DNA from: Myxococcales bacterium
GTDB lineage: Bacteria; Myxococcota_A; Polyangia; Nannocystales; Nannocystaceae
Length of the DNA stretch: 64,000 nucleotides
Direction: 5' to 3'
Assembly (NCBI GenBank): GCA_020633295.1
Contig: JACKDW010000006.1
Coordinates: forward strand, 450,896-514,895
Shown here: one piece after another, positions 60,324 to 64,000 of the stretch
Layout: each line of letters starts with the position of its first letter
Numbering within the stretch: position 1 is the first letter of the stretch
Made by a program: the position numbers and the translations under genes
The notes under the pieces: generated by a model
Told to the model about the DNA's origin: nothing
The model's database searches: none
The model's input: only the letters and a program-made list of their open reading frames with translations

Positions 60324-61844
60324 CTACGGCAGCGCCTCGAGACAGGCGCGCTTGAGTCGCAGCGCGAGCTCGGGGGCGCCTTCGAAGTCGACGTGCAGCT
60401 GCCCGCCCGCGCGCATGTCGAGGCGCCCGCGCGCGCGCACGCCGAGCCCCTCGGGCAGCCCGTGGAAGCGCGCCGAGACGTGCTCGCCGTGGACGCCGTG
60501 CCCGCTCTCGATCGGGTCGAGCACGAGCGTCACGCCGACCGCGTCGCCCTTGAGCGCGACGCGGCGCGAGGGCTCACGCCGGCGCTCGCGGTCCACGGGG
60601 TCCTGCGTCTCCACGCGCTCGAGCGGCCCGGCGTAGCCCGTCGCCGCGCGCAGGATCGCCGCGAGCGCGCGCTCGAACTGACGCTCGCGCGAGAAGCGGT
60701 AGGCCCAGCCCTTGGGGACGGTGTAGCGGACCTTCGACGACGTCGGATCATCCTCGGCGCGCGCCCGCTGCGACAGCGGGATGAAGCGCTCGAAGCGGAC
60801 CTCGCAGAAGCCCTCGTCGCCGAGGAAGGGCGCGAGCGCCTCGCGGATCGGCTTGCGCTGGCCCTTGTACGTGTCGAGCAGCGTCGTCTCGGTGTCGCTC
60901 ACCCACGAGTCCACGCGGAACTCGCCGCAGCGCACCACGATCTCGCGACGCGCGAGCCACCCCTCGATCGCCGCGGGATCGCCCGCGCGCGTCACCGTGT
61001 CCACGAGCGCGTCGTCGAGCGCCATGCTGCCCGAGAGCCGCGCGCGGTCGAAGGCCTGGAACAGCTGCTCGTGCGCGTGCTCGGTCGGCGTCTTGCGGAC
61101 GTACACGAGGCGCGGCGCCTCCTCCTCGCCCCCCTCCAAGCCGAGCTCGACGTACTGACCGCGCGCGTTCACGGCGAAGCCGGCGCGCGACCCCTCGCGA
61201 CGCTGCGTCCACATCACCCGCGCGCGCGTCGGCCCGTGGGCGCCGAAGACCTCGTCGGCGCGGCGGCGGACGTCCTGGAGGTGCGCGGCCACGTGCGCCG
61301 GCGGCTCCTCCACGTCGTGTTCGGGATCCGCGAGCGCCATCGACAGCAGCTCGCTGCCCGCCCGCGTGTCGTCGGCGGCGAACGCCGAGGGCGCGCGCTC
61401 GCCCGGCACGAGCGACGCGATCCACCCCATCCACGGGCTGCGGCGCAGCCACCAGCTCGTCATCACGCGCGCGCAGGCCGAGGGGTCGCCCTGCAGGCGC
61501 TGCAGCAGCGCCTCGGTCCGGAGCAGCGCCGCGCGGACGAGCGCGGGGCTCGGCCCCTCGCGCTGCTCGTCCCAGCGCGCCAGCAGCTCGCGCGGGTAGG
61601 TCTCGCCGCCGGCGTAGCGCGCGAGGAAGGCGTGGGCCTGGGCGCGAGTCATCGCGCGGTAGCGGCTCGCCGAGCGCCCGCGGTTGTCGAGCGAGAACCA
61701 GGTGAAGCGGCCGTCATCGTCGCCGCGTCGGTGGTGCACGAGGTACAGCCCGCGGCCGCGCAGCGTCGGCAGACCGGTGACACAGAAGTCGCCGGTCGCC
61801 ACGAGCTCGAGCGCCTCCGCGATCGGCAGAGCGTCGTCAGTCAT
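60324..61844 (-). CDS. Unrecognised 506-residue protein
   Basis: No signal peptide or TM helix. The sequence is conserved-looking (Trp-rich SWWLRRSPWMGWIA, and HVAAHLQDVRRRADEVFGAHGPTRARV) but matches no family I know. Two beta-rich regions (about 210-340 and 420-500) flank a helical middle. Arg and Glu are abundant. It is divergent from the MBOAT gene and upstream of the beta-propeller lipoprotein gene. Function unknown. Confidence 0.6.
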   Translation of the reverse strand: MTDDALPIAEALELVATGDFCVTGLPTLRGRGLYLVHHRRGDDDGRFTWFSLDNRGRSASRYRAMTRAQAHAFLARYAGGETYPRELLARWDEQREGPSPALVRAALLRTEALLQRLQGDPSACARVMTSWWLRRSPWMGWIASLVPGERAPSAFAADDTRAGSELLSMALADPEHDVEEPPAHVAAHLQDVRRRADEVFGAHGPTRARVMWTQRREGSRAGFAVNARGQYVELGLEGGEEEAPRLVYVRKTPTEHAHEQLFQAFDRARLSGSMALDDALVDTVTRAGDPAAIEGWLARREIVVRCGEFRVDSWVSDTETTLLDTYKGQRKPIREALAPFLGDEGFCEVRFERFIPLSQRARAEDDPTSSKVRYTVPKGWAYRFSRERQFERALAAILRAATGYAGPLERVETQDPVDRERRREPSRRVALKGDAVGVTLVLDPIESGHGVHGEHVSARFHGLPEGLGVRARGRLDMRAGGQLHVDFEGAPELALRLKRACLEALP

Positions 61845-61993
61845 CGCGCGCGCGAGTATAGGACGCGCCGGCGCGCGCCTGCGTGCCGGCGCGGACGAAC
61901 CTGTCTGCTCGTGCAGGCGTATCGAGGACGCGCGGCGTCACGTGACCGCGCCGCGGAAGTCGCGCAGACCCGCGACTGCGGGCTCCAGGCGTC

Positions 61994-62023
61994 TTGGCGA
62001 GAGCGCGACCAGGCGACTATACT
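61994..62023 (+). promoter_or_regulatory. Sigma70-like promoter of the MBOAT gene
   Basis: TTGGCG (61994-61999), 18 bases, then TATACT (62018-62023). The transcript would start near 62030, in front of a palindrome TTTGCGCAAA (62040-62049) repeated in part as GCGCAAACC. Confidence 0.45.
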
Positions 62024-62077
62024 GGGTCGCCCTGCGCATTTTGCGCAAACCGCGCAAACCGCAAGCTCCCGAATCGT

Positions 62078-63493
62078 ATGCTCTTTAACTCCTGGGAGTT
62101 CCTGCTCTTCTTCGTGCTCGTCTACGCGCTGTACCTCGCGTGTCAGCGCTGGGTGAAGGTGCAGAACGTCCTGCTGCTCGTCGCCAGCTACGTGTTCTAC
62201 GGCTGGTGGAACTGGATGTTCCTCGGGCTCATCGCGCTCTCGACGGTCATCGACTACGTCGCGGCGCTGAAGACCGAGGCCGCCGAACGCGAGGAGGATC
62301 GGCGGCGCTGGGTCGCGCTCTCGGTCGTCAGCAACCTCTCGATCCTCGCGCTCTTCAAGTACTTCAACTTCTTCCTCGAGAGCCTGGGCGACCTGCTGCT
62401 GCTGCTCGGCCTCGAGGCCGCGCTGCCGTCCCTGAAGATCGTCCTGCCGGTCGGGATCTCCTTCTACACGTTCCAGTCGATGAGCTACACCATCGACGTC
62501 TACCGGGGCGCGACGAAGGCGTGCAAGAACCCGCTCGACTTCGCGGTCTACGTCGCTTTCTTCCCGCAGCTGGTCGCGGGGCCCATCGAGCGCAGCAGCC
62601 GGTTCCTCCCGCAGGTCGAGGCGCCGCGCAAGCTGAGCGCGCCGGCGGTCGAGGCCGGGATCTTCCTGATCGTCTGGGGCCTGTTCAAGAAGGTCGTGAT
62701 CGCCGACAACGCGGCGCTGATCGCCAACGCGGTGTTCGCCGAGCCCGCGGCCCACTCGGGGCCCGAGCTGCTCGCGGGCGCGCTCGCGTTCACGATCCAG
62801 ATCTACGGCGACTTCTCCGGCTACTCCGACATGGCGCGCGGGCTGGCGATGCTCATGGGCTTCAGCTTGATGATCAACTTCAAGCTGCCCTACTTCGCGG
62901 TCAGCCCGAGCGACTTCTGGCGCCGCTGGCACGTGTCGCTCTCGAGCTGGCTGCGCGACTACCTGTACATCCCGCTGGGCGGCAACCGCTTCGGCACGCT
63001 GTACACCTACCGCAACCTGATGCTGACGATGGTGCTCGGCGGGCTGTGGCACGGCGCGGCCTGGAAGTTCGTGCTCTGGGGCTTCTATCACGGCGCGCTG
63101 CTGTGCCTGTACCGCCTCGCCGAGGGCGGCGTCGCGGCGCTGCGGAGCCGCGGCAAGCTGGCGCTCGATCTCCCGCGCGCGCTCGTGATGTTCGTGTTCA
63201 CGATCGGCGGCTGGATCATCTTCCGCATCGAGTCGCTCGCCGACCTCGGGCGCTTCATGGGCGGGCTGCTGCGCGGCTACGGCCAGCCGTTCCCGGACGT
63301 CATGTACGCCACGCTCGCGCTGCTGTGGCTGCCCGTGCTGATCATGCAGCTCGCGCAGCTCGTCGCCGACGACCTGCTCGTCGCGCTGCGGCTGCCCGTC
63401 GTCCTGCGCGGCCTGCTCTACGGGCTGCTGCTCGCGGCCTCGATGGCGCTCGCCACGGGCGAGTCGATCGAGTTCATCTACTTCCAGTTCTAG
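62078..63493 (+). CDS. MBOAT O-acyltransferase (AlgI/DltB-like)
   Basis: This protein of 471 residues has about 10 TM helices. AlgI-type segments are visible: MLFNSWEFLLFFVLVYALYL at the start, LPVGISFYTFQSMSYTIDVYRG, FVAFFPQLVAGPIERSS (here VAFFPQLVAGPIERSS), IQIYGDFSGYSDMARGLA, FWRRWHVSLSSWLRDYLYIPLGGNR, and the catalytic His in GLWHGAAWKFVLWG. It transfers acyl groups (usually acetyl) across the membrane to a polysaccharide or other carrier. ATG 62078 is the conserved start. An SGNH-like gene follows, the usual partner. Confidence 0.93.
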   Translation: MLFNSWEFLLFFVLVYALYLACQRWVKVQNVLLLVASYVFYGWWNWMFLGLIALSTVIDYVAALKTEAAEREEDRRRWVALSVVSNLSILALFKYFNFFLESLGDLLLLLGLEAALPSLKIVLPVGISFYTFQSMSYTIDVYRGATKACKNPLDFAVYVAFFPQLVAGPIERSSRFLPQVEAPRKLSAPAVEAGIFLIVWGLFKKVVIADNAALIANAVFAEPAAHSGPELLAGALAFTIQIYGDFSGYSDMARGLAMLMGFSLMINFKLPYFAVSPSDFWRRWHVSLSSWLRDYLYIPLGGNRFGTLYTYRNLMLTMVLGGLWHGAAWKFVLWGFYHGALLCLYRLAEGGVAALRSRGKLALDLPRALVMFVFTIGGWIIFRIESLADLGRFMGGLLRGYGQPFPDVMYATLALLWLPVLIMQLAQLVADDLLVALRLPVVLRGLLYGLLLAASMALATGESIEFIYFQF

Positions 63494-63529
63494 GCCTGCG
63501 CGCGCTACCCTTTACCTGACCTCACGACC

Positions 63530-64000
63530 ATGCTCGAGCGCGGATACACCGAGACGCTGCACCCCACGCGCTGGCGATCGATCGCGCTCGCGCTCGCGCT
63601 CGCGCTGCTCGCCTTCCTCGCCGCCAACGCGCTCGTCGGCCGCTACCTCGACCGCTACGGCACCAACCTCGGCTACGTCTACGTCGCCCACAAGTGGCGC
63701 GTGCTGGGGCAGCTCTCGCGGCCCGTCGACTGGCTCGTGCTCGGCGACTCGACCGTCAACCAGAGCTTCGACCCGGCGCGCCTGCGAGAGCGCGAGGGGC
63801 TGCGCGCGGTCAACCTCGGCACCATCGGCAACTTCGGCGCGATCGACGATCTGTGGATGCTCGAGGAGTACCTGGAGCGCTTCGGCCCGCCCGAGGCCGT
63901 GGTCGTCGTCCACACCTACGACGTCTTCCACCGCCGCCCGCCGCGGATGCTGTTCGGCCGCGTGCCGCGGTGGCGCCCGCTGACCCGCGAGACCGCGCGC
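63530..64000 (+). CDS. SGNH-like membrane-bound partner of the MBOAT, cut off at the window end
   Basis: The frame starts at ATG 63530 and is still open at 64000 (157 residues seen). One TM helix (about 17-37) is followed by an external domain with WLVLGDSTVNQSFDPARL, a GDS-type nucleophile block, and VNLGTIGNFGAIDD. This matches AlgX/AlgJ-like or DltD-like acyltransferase partners. It is 36 bases after the MBOAT stop, same strand. The 3' end is outside the window. Confidence 0.8.
   Translation, partial: MLERGYTETLHPTRWRSIALALALALLAFLAANALVGRYLDRYGTNLGYVYVAHKWRVLGQLSRPVDWLVLGDSTVNQSFDPARLREREGLRAVNLGTIGNFGAIDDLWMLEEYLERFGPPEAVVVVHTYDVFHRRPPRMLFGRVPRWRPLTRETAR

Overview
The window is about 64 kb of very GC-rich, gene-dense chromosomal DNA. 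It is best explained as coming from a myxobacterium of the Nannocystaceae type (Myxococcota, Polyangia). This taxon is an inference from gene content: five eukaryote-like Ser/Thr kinase genes, many lipoproteins with Thr/Ser/Gly/Asp linkers behind the lipobox, three secreted proteins ending in a Cys-containing MYXO-CTERM-like tail (Cys motif, hydrophobic helix, Arg cluster), and a Cys-rich DUF4215-type repeat lipoprotein. There is no rRNA, no CRISPR array, and no transposase or phage gene that I can recognise. One tRNA gene (Thr, anticodon UGU) is present.

Layout, left to right. 1-6.5 kb: 3' part of a flavin aromatic hydroxylase, an Sfp-type phosphopantetheinyl transferase, ferrochelatase, an EVE-domain protein, and a tightly spaced pair of a SAMHD1-like HD hydrolase and a pol-beta-type nucleotidyltransferase. 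6.5-15.6 kb: a PEGA-domain protein kinase lacking the catalytic Asp, a Cys-rich repeat lipoprotein, a GT39-like membrane protein, PspA, an ATP-dependent DNA ligase fused to a WGR domain, a TerB-like protein and a small acidic protein. 15.7-21 kb: an FG-GAP repeat surface protein, an MBL-fold hydrolase, a VWA lipoprotein and two very small genes. 21-28.2 kb: an alpha-glucan cluster of cytosolic phosphorylase, exported GH15 glucoamylase and a GH13 amylase lipoprotein transcribed divergently from it. 28.2-28.9 kb: a promoter-like site, a mini-ORF with a strong ribosome binding site, tRNA-Thr and a 12-copy array of a 16-bp repeat.

28.9-36.6 kb: a kinase with a cyclic-nucleotide-binding domain and a PknK-like 1.6-kaa kinase/ATPase/GAF protein. 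36.6-41.7 kb: an esterase lipoprotein, a pentahaem cytochrome and two further lipoproteins. 41.9-50.6 kb: a YcaQ-type winged-helix protein, a membrane protein, a sterol-desaturase-type hydroxylase, a methyltransferase, a double SnoaL lipoprotein, arginine deiminase and a VWA lipoprotein. 50.9-58.1 kb: a signalling block of a Popeye-domain membrane protein overlapping a peroxiredoxin-like gene, a kinase fused to a macro domain, and a kinase-TM-PEGA-propeller receptor. 58.3-64 kb: a beta-propeller lipoprotein, an unrecognised 506-residue protein, and an AlgI-like MBOAT acyltransferase followed by its SGNH-like partner, which runs off the window.

The strongest leads for new biology are the kinase-macro / peroxiredoxin-like / Popeye locus, the predicted pseudokinase, the HD plus nucleotidyltransferase pair, and a recurrent AT-rich element (TGTCT-N7-CATRT) found in intergenic or 5' regions at six places, with two further variant sites. 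Start codons were chosen by signal peptides, homologous N-termini and ribosome binding sites, and several remain uncertain as stated.
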